Shown here: positions 45,847-53,147 of the stretch, in pieces
Numbering within the stretch: position 1 is the stretch's first letter
How the letters are laid out: every line of letters begins with the position of its first letter
Assembly (NCBI GenBank): GCA_900538475.1
Contig: UPYT01000020.1
Location: 1-64,000, forward strand
Direction of reading: 5' to 3'
Source of the DNA: an uncultured Clostridium sp.
GTDB lineage: Bacteria; Bacillota; Clostridia; Lachnospirales; Lachnospiraceae
Length of the DNA stretch: 64,000 bases
Notes under the pieces: model-generated
The model's database searches: none
Told to the model about the DNA's origin: nothing
The model's input: the letters and a program-made list of their open reading frames with translations, nothing else
Made by a program: the position numbers and the translations under genes

Positions 45847-45870
45847 AGAATCCTGCAGCTGCAGGATTCT
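45847..45870 (-). terminator. Attenuator-like perfect palindrome in the capsule operon leader
   Basis: On the minus strand AGAATCCTGC, loop AGCT, GCAGGATTCT, then TTTTC. This is a perfect 24-nt palindrome with a U-rich tail, only about 35 nt downstream of the predicted transcript start and 113 bp before the first gene. It has the form of an intrinsic terminator that must be passed for the operon to be expressed. Confidence 0.65.
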
Positions 45871-45911
45871 GCGCATATTTCCTACATAAAAAGCATATAA
45901 AATCTCAGTAC

Positions 45912-45940
45912 AGTATAACATTTAATGCCCTTTTTCGCAA
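45912..45940 (-). promoter_or_regulatory. Promoter of the capsule operon
   Basis: On the minus strand -35 TTGCGA (45935-45940) and -10 TATACT (45912-45917) are separated by 17 bp. The predicted start is near 45905. The rest of the 485-bp gap (45735-46219) holds only the attenuator, copy 3 of the hairpin family and a terminator. Confidence 0.65.
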
Positions 45941-46046
45941 CTTTACAATGGACGAAAACATTTGGAAATCCTTTAATTATTTATTAATAAAGGAGAATTT
46001 TACCATTTTCTCTGGCGTGTATCGCGCATCTTTTCGGAGCACTTTT

Positions 46047-46075
46047 ATATCACAGGTTGAATTTTCCTATGATAT
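46047..46075. repeat. CATAGGA-type hairpin, copy 3 of 3
   Basis: The arms ATATCACAGG (46047-46056) and CCTATGATAT (46066-46075) pair with one mismatch and are flanked by TTTT and an A run. It lies between the terminator of the ligase-like gene and the capsule promoter. It resembles the hairpins at 73-103 and 12509-12533. Confidence 0.6.
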
Positions 46076-46126
46076 GAAAAAAAGCCCTGGGGCTCTCTCT
46101 GGCTGACCGCCAAATCCCCCAAAGCC
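46076..46126 (-). terminator. Intrinsic terminator of the polymerase/ligase-like gene
   Basis: On the minus strand GCTTTGGGG (46117-46125) pairs with CCCCAGGGC (46084-46092, two G-U pairs), with an inner TGGC/GCCA helix, followed by seven T. Confidence 0.8.
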
Positions 46127-46219
46127 TTTTCTTATATTTTTATAGCTTGCTGTCTAAACGCCAGGATTCCTCCATCTGATTTTCCGCGCTTCTTCCGTCT
46201 AAAGCTGCTCTGTTTCTTT

Positions 46220-47839
46220 CTAACACTCTCTGTTCCTTTTGACCAGGCCAATCCCCACACTCAGCCAGAACCACAGCATCGGTGTAACAATTGGAAGATT
46301 CAGGTTTACAATTGCCTGTACTCCGTAGCAAAGCACTCCTGTCACACAGGCCAGGATATAGGGATTCTTCCGATAAGCCTTCACCATTATCCTGCAGGAA
46401 CCAACCAGGAACACCAGGTATCCCAGCAAAGCAATCGGCCCTATGGTCAGCAGATATTGAATGTATTCATTGTGCGCAGTATCAAAAACAAGGCCTGTCT
46501 TTTCCAGCATATCCCCCATAAATCCTCTGGTTGCCAGAATTCCAAAGGTATCCGGCCCGTAGCCAAACAGCTTATGGAGAATCGGGAAATCCTGGTATAC
46601 TTCTATAGACCTTCTCCAGATATATCCCCGATCTGTTCCCCAGCTGTCGCTGAACACAAGATATTTTTCCAGAGCCCCATATCGTGCGCCATTTCCGTTG
46701 AAATTAGCATCAAATACCATTCCAATCACAGCCAGAACTGCAGCAGCTGTCATAATTCCCCAGGCCTTTACCAGATACCCGCAGATTCTCTCCTCCTGCT
46801 CTGTTCCCCGGCGGCACCAGATATACACAGCCGCAACAATCACCCAAAGCCCGCAAACTGCAACCGGCAGCCCGGAAAATCCGGCAAGAATTCCAAACAG
46901 GCTGTCCAGACCTATTACCATATCTGCAAACGTCTGATTCATCCAGTCAATGCACTGAATCACGGTGGCAAATGTGGCCGCCATGATTCCATACCGCAGA
47001 ATCCCCTTTTTGGTCGAAAACATAATAAACGGCAGAAAAGCAAACATAGCGCCCAACGCCAGATACGCATTATCGCTGCAGCCCATAATAATTGCACAAA
47101 AAGCCACGGTCATGCAGGCATAATACCAAATCGTCTGAAGCCTCCCTTTTGCCGCTGCAAATCCTCCAGCTGCAACACCCATCACAATCGCCACATATGC
47201 TGTGTAAGTATTAATATTTCCAATTGTTGAGGTAAAAATGGCGGACTGCTCCGGTCTCATATTTCCTCGAAAATTCAGTACGTCAAGCTGAAAATAATCC
47301 GTAATTCCAATCAGGCACAGAATCATTCCACTTGCCAGAAAAGCTTCCAGAATCCACGTTTTTACATTCCAGTACCGGCTGACTATAAAATAAAACACCA
47401 CATAAATCGTTATCAGGAAAAACCCGGAGTATCTTCCTTCATTTCCCCAGAATGCTTCATACAGCCACTCAGACTGGAGTGTGGAAATTCCTGCAAATGC
47501 CCAGAAGGCTATAACACCTGCATCTGCCAAAGTGAAGGTTTTCTTCCAGTTCCTGGGCTTTAATGCAGAAAAAAGCTCGCCGGAATAAATACCGCTGTTT
47601 TCTTTTTTATCAACCAGCAGCATAATCAGCGCCAATATTCCCACAATCACTGCCATACCAATTGCAATCACACAATAGGTCCAATATTTTGTCTCCAGAA
47701 TATCGGCATAGCCTCTGTGGTAAATCAACGGAAATACCGTCACCAGCATAAAAAGAAAGAAGGTGATTGTACCGCTGATAATAGATGAGCAGGTGGTCAC
47801 AAAGCTGTCCTCCACTCTCCTGTTCTCTGTTTTTGCCAT
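46220..47839 (-). CDS. O-antigen ligase/polymerase-like membrane protein (Wzy_C family)
   Basis: About 539 residues with twelve or more helices and a large loop near residues 385-460. The loop holds GYIWRRSIEVYQDFPILHKL and GYGPDTFGI followed by HNEYIQYLLTIGP, the typical pattern of Wzy_C/WaaL proteins with the catalytic-type histidine in HNEY. These enzymes polymerise or ligate lipid-linked glycans outside the membrane. I chose the ATG at 47839 because GGAGG precedes it; an ATG at 47854 lies before that site. It is a separate transcript upstream of the capsule operon. Confidence 0.9.
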   Translation of the reverse strand: MAKTENRRVEDSFVTTCSSIISGTITFFLFMLVTVFPLIYHRGYADILETKYWTYCVIAIGMAVIVGILALIMLLVDKKENSGIYSGELFSALKPRNWKKTFTLADAGVIAFWAFAGISTLQSEWLYEAFWGNEGRYSGFFLITIYVVFYFIVSRYWNVKTWILEAFLASGMILCLIGITDYFQLDVLNFRGNMRPEQSAIFTSTIGNINTYTAYVAIVMGVAAGGFAAAKGRLQTIWYYACMTVAFCAIIMGCSDNAYLALGAMFAFLPFIMFSTKKGILRYGIMAATFATVIQCIDWMNQTFADMVIGLDSLFGILAGFSGLPVAVCGLWVIVAAVYIWCRRGTEQEERICGYLVKAWGIMTAAAVLAVIGMVFDANFNGNGARYGALEKYLVFSDSWGTDRGYIWRRSIEVYQDFPILHKLFGYGPDTFGILATRGFMGDMLEKTGLVFDTAHNEYIQYLLTIGPIALLGYLVFLVGSCRIMVKAYRKNPYILACVTGVLCYGVQAIVNLNLPIVTPMLWFWLSVGIGLVKRNREC

Positions 47840-47964
47840 CGCAAATGCCTCCATTTTACTATTTTCTGTCTTGTTTTATGTTTGATTTTGAATCGCTTTT
47901 TACAGTATATCATTTTCCCCTTCATCCTGCAACGGCGGATTCCCAAACGCCTTATTATCTACTT

Positions 47965-47993
47965 CCGATAATTTACCTTATAGGAAGTATAAT
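47965..47993 (+). promoter_or_regulatory. Left surface-protein promoter, defective -35
   Basis: The -10 TATAAT (47988-47993) is perfect, but the hexamer 17 bp upstream is CCGATA (47965-47970). In the right copy the same hexamer is TTGATA. The repeat begins at GATA, so the two deciding bases lie just outside the repeated DNA. The left promoter is predicted to be weak or off. Confidence 0.75.
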
Positions 47994-48934
47994 TACCTCG
48001 TAATGCAATTTAGGAATTTCGAAAGAATTTCAAAAAAGAAAAAGGAGAGTGCATTCATTATGAGAAAGCAGACAAAAGTAGTTGCAGTTGCATCTGCAGC
48101 AGCCCTGCTTGCTATCGGCGCTTCCATGACTTCTTTCGCAGCTACTGGCTGGGTTGAGGAAGATGGACAGTGGTATTTCTACGACAAAGATGGCAACAGA
48201 GTAGAAGACGAGTGGAAAAAATCTGGTGACAACTGGTACTGGCTGGACAGCGAAGAAGGCGGAGCTATGGCAGTTGACAAACTGGTTGAAGATGACGATG
48301 ACACCTACTATGTAGATGGAAACGGTGTTATGGTTACCAATACCTGGGTTAAGGTAGTAAACGAGGATCAGGATGATGACGATGATCCCGCTGAGTATCA
48401 CTACTACTATATGCAGTCCAATGGTAAAGCTTACAAGGGCAACGGCACCAGCGTAAGCAAGAAGACCATCGACGGCAAGAGATACGCATTCGATGAGGAT
48501 GGCGTTATGCTGTATGGCTGGGTAACCGAGTCCGGTACCATGGCTAACGGCGAAGACGAGTGGTCCGCTTCCGACGTTAAATACTACTTCGGTGGTTGGG
48601 AAGATGGTTCCATGAAGACTGGTTGGCAGAAGATTACCGTTCATGACAACGAGGACGGTAAGGATGACGACTATGACTATTGGTTCAACTTCAAGTCCAA
48701 TGGTGAGAGACGTTTCCATGATAAAGCAGATGCTACTTGGAAATCCAACAGCAGATACTACCACTTCGACGAGCGTGGTGTAATGGTATATCAGTGGTTT
48801 GAGACCGCTACCACCAACTCTGCAAGTGCTTCTAACTGGGCATACTTCAGCAGCCCGGAGGATGGCGCTCGTGTAACCAAGGGCTGGTTCAAGGTAGTAG
48901 CTCCGACTGAGGATAACTCCTTCTTAGAGAGCGA
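47967..48934 (+). repeat. Left arm of 968-bp inverted repeat
   Basis: This block is the reverse complement of 51873-52840; paired positions add to 100807. It covers the -10 box, the leader, and the signal peptide and first 291 codons of the surface gene. I saw a single mismatch (T at 47981 against C in the other copy). The first differences beyond the inner end start at 48935. A direct repeat GAATTTC-GAAA-GAATTTC lies at 48014-48031 in the leader. Confidence 0.95.
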
Positions 48935-49805
48935 TGCTACTTTCGCTAAGAGAGATTCTGATGACGAGTCTGAGAGATGGTACTACTCCGACAGCAAGGA
49001 CGAAGGCCTTGTAGTTGGTGAAATCAAGAAGATCAAAGGTAAATACTATGGTTTCTGGCCGGATGACGGACAGAAGGGCGGTCGTATGCTGATCGGTCTG
49101 TGCGCACTGCAGATGAACGAGGCTGACGGTTCTAAGATTGATAAGGTTGTCATGGCTGATATGGACAACGATGACCTGGATGATTTTATGGACAATGTAG
49201 ATGCTGGTCTTTACGATGACAGCAATGTATACCTGTACTACTTCGGCGATGATGCAGATGCTGATGGCTCTATGAAGACCGGTTCTGTATCTGTTAATCT
49301 GGATGGCGATTCCTATCAGTTCCAGTTCAAGAAGACTGGTGCTGCTGACAGCAGAGGTCGTGGTGTAACTGGTATTGATGATGGTAAATACATCTACAAA
49401 TATGGTCAGAAGATTAAAGCTGACTCTGATGATAAATATGTTCTGGTACATGCTACTGGTAACATTAACGAAACTGACGTAAAAGTATTTGATTATGACA
49501 ATGCTGATATCAAGAATATCGATGGCATTAAGGCATTCGATCTGCCAGCTAAAGAAGGCAGCGATGAGGATAATCTGAGAGGTTATTATGGTTTTGGTAC
49601 TGCTAAGCAGAATCCTGCCGTTCCTGCTAAGGGTGGTTGGTTCTTGGTTAACACCAGTGGTAGAATCCAGACCGGAACTAAATCCGGCACCAAGGATGGT
49701 TACGATATGTATTGGTTCATGAGCGATGATAATATTAAGTTCTACGCTGATGACAAGAACGTTTCTGATTATCCAGATCTTAAAGATTGGAAGAAAAACA
49801 ACTAA
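48060..49805 (+). CDS. Secreted cell-wall-binding repeat protein, left (predicted OFF) copy
   Basis: A 581-residue secreted protein: signal peptide MRKQTKVVAVASAAALLAIG with cleavage near SFA-A, then tandem aromatic repeats of the cell-wall/choline-binding kind (GWVEEDGQWYFYDKDGNR, NWYWLDSEEGGAM, TGWQKITVHDNEDG), very rich in Asp, Tyr, Trp and Gly. The first 296 residues equal the right copy; the remaining 285 are related but divergent and end in KDWKKNN. I chose the ATG at 48060 (AAAAGGAGAG upstream); an ATG at 48003 lies in the leader. Codon choice (GGT, AAG, GCT, CGT) looks like a highly expressed gene. The natural role may be S-layer-like; no enzymatic domain is visible. Confidence 0.9.
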   Translation: MRKQTKVVAVASAAALLAIGASMTSFAATGWVEEDGQWYFYDKDGNRVEDEWKKSGDNWYWLDSEEGGAMAVDKLVEDDDDTYYVDGNGVMVTNTWVKVVNEDQDDDDDPAEYHYYYMQSNGKAYKGNGTSVSKKTIDGKRYAFDEDGVMLYGWVTESGTMANGEDEWSASDVKYYFGGWEDGSMKTGWQKITVHDNEDGKDDDYDYWFNFKSNGERRFHDKADATWKSNSRYYHFDERGVMVYQWFETATTNSASASNWAYFSSPEDGARVTKGWFKVVAPTEDNSFLESDATFAKRDSDDESERWYYSDSKDEGLVVGEIKKIKGKYYGFWPDDGQKGGRMLIGLCALQMNEADGSKIDKVVMADMDNDDLDDFMDNVDAGLYDDSNVYLYYFGDDADADGSMKTGSVSVNLDGDSYQFQFKKTGAADSRGRGVTGIDDGKYIYKYGQKIKADSDDKYVLVHATGNINETDVKVFDYDNADIKNIDGIKAFDLPAKEGSDEDNLRGYYGFGTAKQNPAVPAKGGWFLVNTSGRIQTGTKSGTKDGYDMYWFMSDDNIKFYADDKNVSDYPDLKDWKKNN

Positions 49806-49851
49806 TGATATTTGCATATTATGTGAATATGTTTTAGTATCATAATGTTTT

Positions 49852-49905
49852 GCCCTTCTAACGATTCAATCATTTTTATGAGAGTCGTTAGAGGGGCTTT
49901 TTTAT
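49852..49905 (+). terminator. Intrinsic terminator of the left surface gene
   Basis: GCCCTTCTAACGA (49852-49864) pairs with TCGTTAGAGGGGC (49885-49897), with one mismatch, followed by eight T. It separates the left surface gene from the recombinase gene. Confidence 0.85.
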
Positions 49906-50104
49906 ACCTGGAAAACAAAAAACATACTCTGAAAAATCCGCAATCCGTAGTATAGTAAGATAAAATCAAACATCGTCTAATTCCCCTACTCCAAATTTCC
50001 TATTCCCCTTTATTTCTCCCTCACTGTATAATAATAGGACGATATTACGACTGTTTATGTGGAAATATCGAAATAAAATACAGATAGGAATAGGAGGAAA
50101 CAGA

Positions 50105-50908
50105 ATGAACGAGACGTTCAAAGAGTATCTGCAGAATCAAAACTTGTCCCAAAACACAATTATCTCTTATACGAGCACGCTGGAACAATATCACAACCAA
50201 TTCCATACTTTCACCCGAAAAAATCTGCGGGAATACAAATATTTTCTTATGGAAAATTACAAGCCTCAGACTGTAAATCTGCGCATCCGTGCCATCAACT
50301 GCTATCTGGAATCCATCCATAAAGAACAATGGAAATTAAGCGGCGTAAAAGTGCAGCAGAAGCCCTTTCTGGAAAATGTAATCAGCGAAGCCGACTATCT
50401 GTATTTTAAAAACTGTCTCAAACAGGATCAGGAAATGTATTGGTATTTTGTCGTTCGTTTTCTCGCTGCAACCGGAGCCCGCGTTACAGAACTGACTCAA
50501 ATGAAGGTAGAACATGTGCGAATGGGATATCTGGATCTTTATTCAAAGGGAGGAAAATTGCGCAGAATCTATATTCCTGCAAGACTTCAAAAAGAAACCC
50601 TGCAGTGGCTTTCTGAAGAAAACAGACAAAGTGGTTTTATTTTTCTCAATAAACATGGGGAACGTATTACATCCAGGGGAATTGCAGGACAGCTGAAGCA
50701 TTTTGCTGTCCGGTACGGCCTGGATCCCTCTGTAGTCTATCCCCATTCCTTTCGCCACCGCTTTGCAAAAAGTTTTCTGGAACGATATAACGATATTGCC
50801 ATGCTGGCAGATTTAATGGGACATGAAAGTATTGAGACGACAAGAATTTATTTGAGGAAAACAAGTACAGAACAAAAAACGATTATCAATCAGATTGTTG
50901 ACTGGTAA
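50105..50908 (+). CDS. Tyrosine recombinase, putative inversion enzyme
   Basis: A 267-residue integrase-family protein. The N-terminal SAM-like domain (residues 1-85, KEYLQNQNLSQNTIISYTSTL) is followed by a catalytic domain with all the usual residues: R126 (ATGARVTEL), K148 (YSKGGK), H214 and R217 (HSFRHRF), H240 (MGHES) and Y249 (RIYLRKT). The size is that of XerC/D and phase-variation recombinases, not of large phage integrases. I chose the ATG at 50105, behind AGGAGG. A -10 TATAAT is at 50027-50032 with a poor -35. It sits inside the segment it is proposed to invert, between the two mirrored surface genes, with no other phage or transposon gene nearby. Confidence 0.93.
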   Translation: MNETFKEYLQNQNLSQNTIISYTSTLEQYHNQFHTFTRKNLREYKYFLMENYKPQTVNLRIRAINCYLESIHKEQWKLSGVKVQQKPFLENVISEADYLYFKNCLKQDQEMYWYFVVRFLAATGARVTELTQMKVEHVRMGYLDLYSKGGKLRRIYIPARLQKETLQWLSEENRQSGFIFLNKHGERITSRGIAGQLKHFAVRYGLDPSVVYPHSFRHRFAKSFLERYNDIAMLADLMGHESIETTRIYLRKTSTEQKTIINQIVDW

Positions 50909-50911
50909 AAG

Positions 50912-50953
50912 AAAAAACCGGCTGACCTCTCATATACATGAGAATGTCAGCCG
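50912..50953 (-). terminator. Intrinsic terminator of the right surface gene
   Basis: CGGCTGAC (50919-50926) pairs with GTCAGCCG (50946-50953), with further CTCAT/ATGAG pairing inside. On the minus strand it is followed by six T. It also lies just after the recombinase stop codon on the plus strand, where it has no T run. Confidence 0.85.
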
Positions 50954-51007
50954 ATCCTTATAGACTATTCAGTTAGCCAGTCGTCCTGTCGAAAACCTCG
51001 AAATAAA

Positions 51008-52747
51008 TTATTTCGCGTTGTCGAAGTAGGTGTGCCAGCCGTTGCCCTTCAGCTCATCGTAGTCAGAGATGTTCTTGTCGTCTGCATAGAACTTAATGTT
51101 GTCCTTATACATGAACCAGTACATATCGTAACCATCCTTGGTGCCGGACTTGGTGCCAGTCTGGATTCTACCGCTGGTGTTAACCAGGTACCAACCATCC
51201 TGTGCGGTACCGAAGCCATAGTAACCTCTCAGGTTATCCTCATCGCTGTCTTTTTTAGCTGCCAGGTCGAAAGCCTTAACGCCATCGATACCCTTGATGT
51301 CAGCGTTATCGAAGTCTTCAACTACAACGTTGCTGTCGTTGATGTTACCATTTGCGTATACCAGAGTATACTTGTCATCAGAGTCAGCTTTTACCTTCTG
51401 ACCATACTTGTAGATGTACTTACCATCATCAACACCGTTCACACCACGGCCTCTGCTGTCAGCAGCACCGGTCTTCTTGAACAGGAAGTTGTAGGAATCG
51501 CCATCCAGGTTAACAGATACAGAACCGGTCTTCATAGAACCATCGCTGTCTGCATCATCACCGAAGTAGTACAGGTAGATACCGGTCTCTTCCTGAGACT
51601 TGGTTCCGTAGGTATCCATGAAATCGTCCAGATCATCGCTGTCCATATCGTCCATGATAACCTTATCGATCTTGGAGCCGTCTTCTTTGTTCATCTCCAG
51701 TGCGCACAGACCGATCAGCATACGACCGCCCTTTACACCGTCATCCGGCCAGAAGCCATAGTATTTACCTTTGATCTTCTTGATCTCACCAACTACAAGG
51801 CCGTCGTCCTTGCTGTCGGAGTAGTACCATCTCTCAGACTCGTCATTAGAATCTTTCGTAGCGAAAGTAGCGTCGCTCTCTAAGAAGGAGTTATCCTCAG
51901 TCGGAGCTACTACCTTGAACCAGCCCTTGGTTACACGAGCGCCATCCTCCGGGCTGCTGAAGTATGCCCAGTTAGAAGCACTTGCAGAGTTGGTGGTAGC
52001 GGTCTCAAACCACTGATATACCATTACACCACGCTCGTCGAAGTGGTAGTATCTGCTGTTGGATTTCCAAGTAGCATCTGCTTTATCATGGAAACGTCTC
52101 TCACCATTGGACTTGAAGTTGAACCAATAGTCATAGTCGTCATCCTTACCGTCCTCGTTGTCATGAACGGTAATCTTCTGCCAACCAGTCTTCATGGAAC
52201 CATCTTCCCAACCACCGAAGTAGTATTTAACGTCGGAAGCGGACCACTCGTCTTCGCCGTTAGCCATGGTACCGGACTCGGTTACCCAGCCATACAGCAT
52301 AACGCCATCCTCATCGAATGCGTATCTCTTGCCGTCGATGGTCTTCTTGCTTACGCTGGTGCCGTTGCCCTTGTAAGCTTTACCATTGGACTGCATATAG
52401 TAGTAGTGATACTCAGCGGGATCATCGTCATCATCCTGATCCTCGTTTACTACCTTAACCCAGGTATTGGTAACCATAACACCGTTTCCATCTACATAGT
52501 AGGTGTCATCGTCATCTTCAACCAGTTTGTCAACTGCCATAGCTCCGCCTTCTTCGCTGTCCAGCCAGTACCAGTTGTCACCAGATTTTTTCCACTCGTC
52601 TTCTACTCTGTTGCCATCTTTGTCGTAGAAATACCACTGTCCATCTTCCTCAACCCAGCCAGTAGCTGCGAAAGAAGTCATGGAAGCGCCGATAGCAAGC
52701 AGGGCTGCTGCAGATGCAACTGCAACTACTTTTGTCTGCTTTCTCAT
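51008..52747 (-). CDS. Secreted cell-wall-binding repeat protein, right (predicted ON) copy
   Basis: The 579-residue partner of the gene at 48060-49805, on the opposite strand. Residues 1-296 are identical (signal peptide and aromatic cell-wall-binding-type repeats). The C-terminal 283 residues are related, with many substitutions and indels: TKDSNDESERWYYSDS against KRDSDDESERWYYSDS, no NPAVPAK insert, and an end of NGWHTYFDNAK. It has a full promoter (TTGATA, 17 bp, TATAAT) with an A-rich stretch upstream that could act as an UP element. It shares the strong codon bias of the left copy. Probably an abundant surface protein held by non-covalent binding to the wall glycan. Confidence 0.9.
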   Translation of the reverse strand: MRKQTKVVAVASAAALLAIGASMTSFAATGWVEEDGQWYFYDKDGNRVEDEWKKSGDNWYWLDSEEGGAMAVDKLVEDDDDTYYVDGNGVMVTNTWVKVVNEDQDDDDDPAEYHYYYMQSNGKAYKGNGTSVSKKTIDGKRYAFDEDGVMLYGWVTESGTMANGEDEWSASDVKYYFGGWEDGSMKTGWQKITVHDNEDGKDDDYDYWFNFKSNGERRFHDKADATWKSNSRYYHFDERGVMVYQWFETATTNSASASNWAYFSSPEDGARVTKGWFKVVAPTEDNSFLESDATFATKDSNDESERWYYSDSKDDGLVVGEIKKIKGKYYGFWPDDGVKGGRMLIGLCALEMNKEDGSKIDKVIMDDMDSDDLDDFMDTYGTKSQEETGIYLYYFGDDADSDGSMKTGSVSVNLDGDSYNFLFKKTGAADSRGRGVNGVDDGKYIYKYGQKVKADSDDKYTLVYANGNINDSNVVVEDFDNADIKGIDGVKAFDLAAKKDSDEDNLRGYYGFGTAQDGWYLVNTSGRIQTGTKSGTKDGYDMYWFMYKDNIKFYADDKNISDYDELKGNGWHTYFDNAK

Positions 52748-52840
52748 AATGAATGCACTCTCCTTTTTCTTTTTTGAAATTCTTTCGAAATTCCTAAATT
52801 GCATTACGAGGTAATTATACTTCCTGTAAGGTAAATTATC
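51873..52840 (-). repeat. Right arm of 968-bp inverted repeat
   Basis: Mirror copy of 47967-48934. It ends at 52840, inside the -35 box TTGATA (52837-52842), so that GATA belongs to the repeat and TT is unique flanking sequence. The inner end is at 51873, after which the genes diverge. Translations of the block are identical in the sense frame and in an antisense frame, which supports near-complete DNA identity. Confidence 0.95.
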
Positions 52841-52842
52841 AA
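52814..52842 (-). promoter_or_regulatory. Right surface-protein promoter, near consensus
   Basis: On the minus strand -35 TTGATA (52837-52842), a 17-bp spacer and -10 TATAAT (52814-52819), with AAAAAATG and AAAAAAA tracts upstream. This is the strongest sigma-A promoter in the surface-protein region. Confidence 0.85.
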
Positions 52843-53147
52843 TAGTTTTTTTACATTTTTTCTTAAGATTGGAATAAATGTAAACTGCTGATATTCTGGG
52901 AAGTTACCACCTCTCCATCACACTTGACAGTATAATATACTTTTTCCAGAAATGCTATAACGAAACCCTAAGCGTTTTCTTACGAAATTCTTACAAACAC
53001 CGTATTTTTTCCACAATTTGTATTAATATTCATACAATCTTCTTTTTCACTGGGATTTTATCCCATGATGTGCTATACTGTTCATTAGTTTTATTATTTT
53101 TATTTTTTTGAACAATATGGCAGCTGTAATGAAATAGGAGAGTTATT

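Noticed and set aside
46140..46331. A 63-codon minus-strand frame overlapping the end of the ligase-like gene
   Set aside because: No ribosome binding site, no conserved motif, and it overlaps a gene with strong family features in another frame.
48030..48764. Long antisense frame in the left surface gene and its mirror at 52043-52777
   Set aside because: These are shadows of the acidic repeat sequence (GAT/GAC codons read as ATC/GTC). They were useful only to confirm identity of the two arms.
48924..49817. Antisense frame over the C-terminal half of the left surface gene, and the similar frame at 51032-51883
   Set aside because: Same reason: composition shadow of the real coding strand, with no start signal.
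47965..52842. Reading the mirrored locus as an insertion sequence or prophage
   Set aside because: The repeats are coding sequence and promoters, not terminal repeats. The recombinase has no phage or transposase partners, and no target-site duplication is visible.
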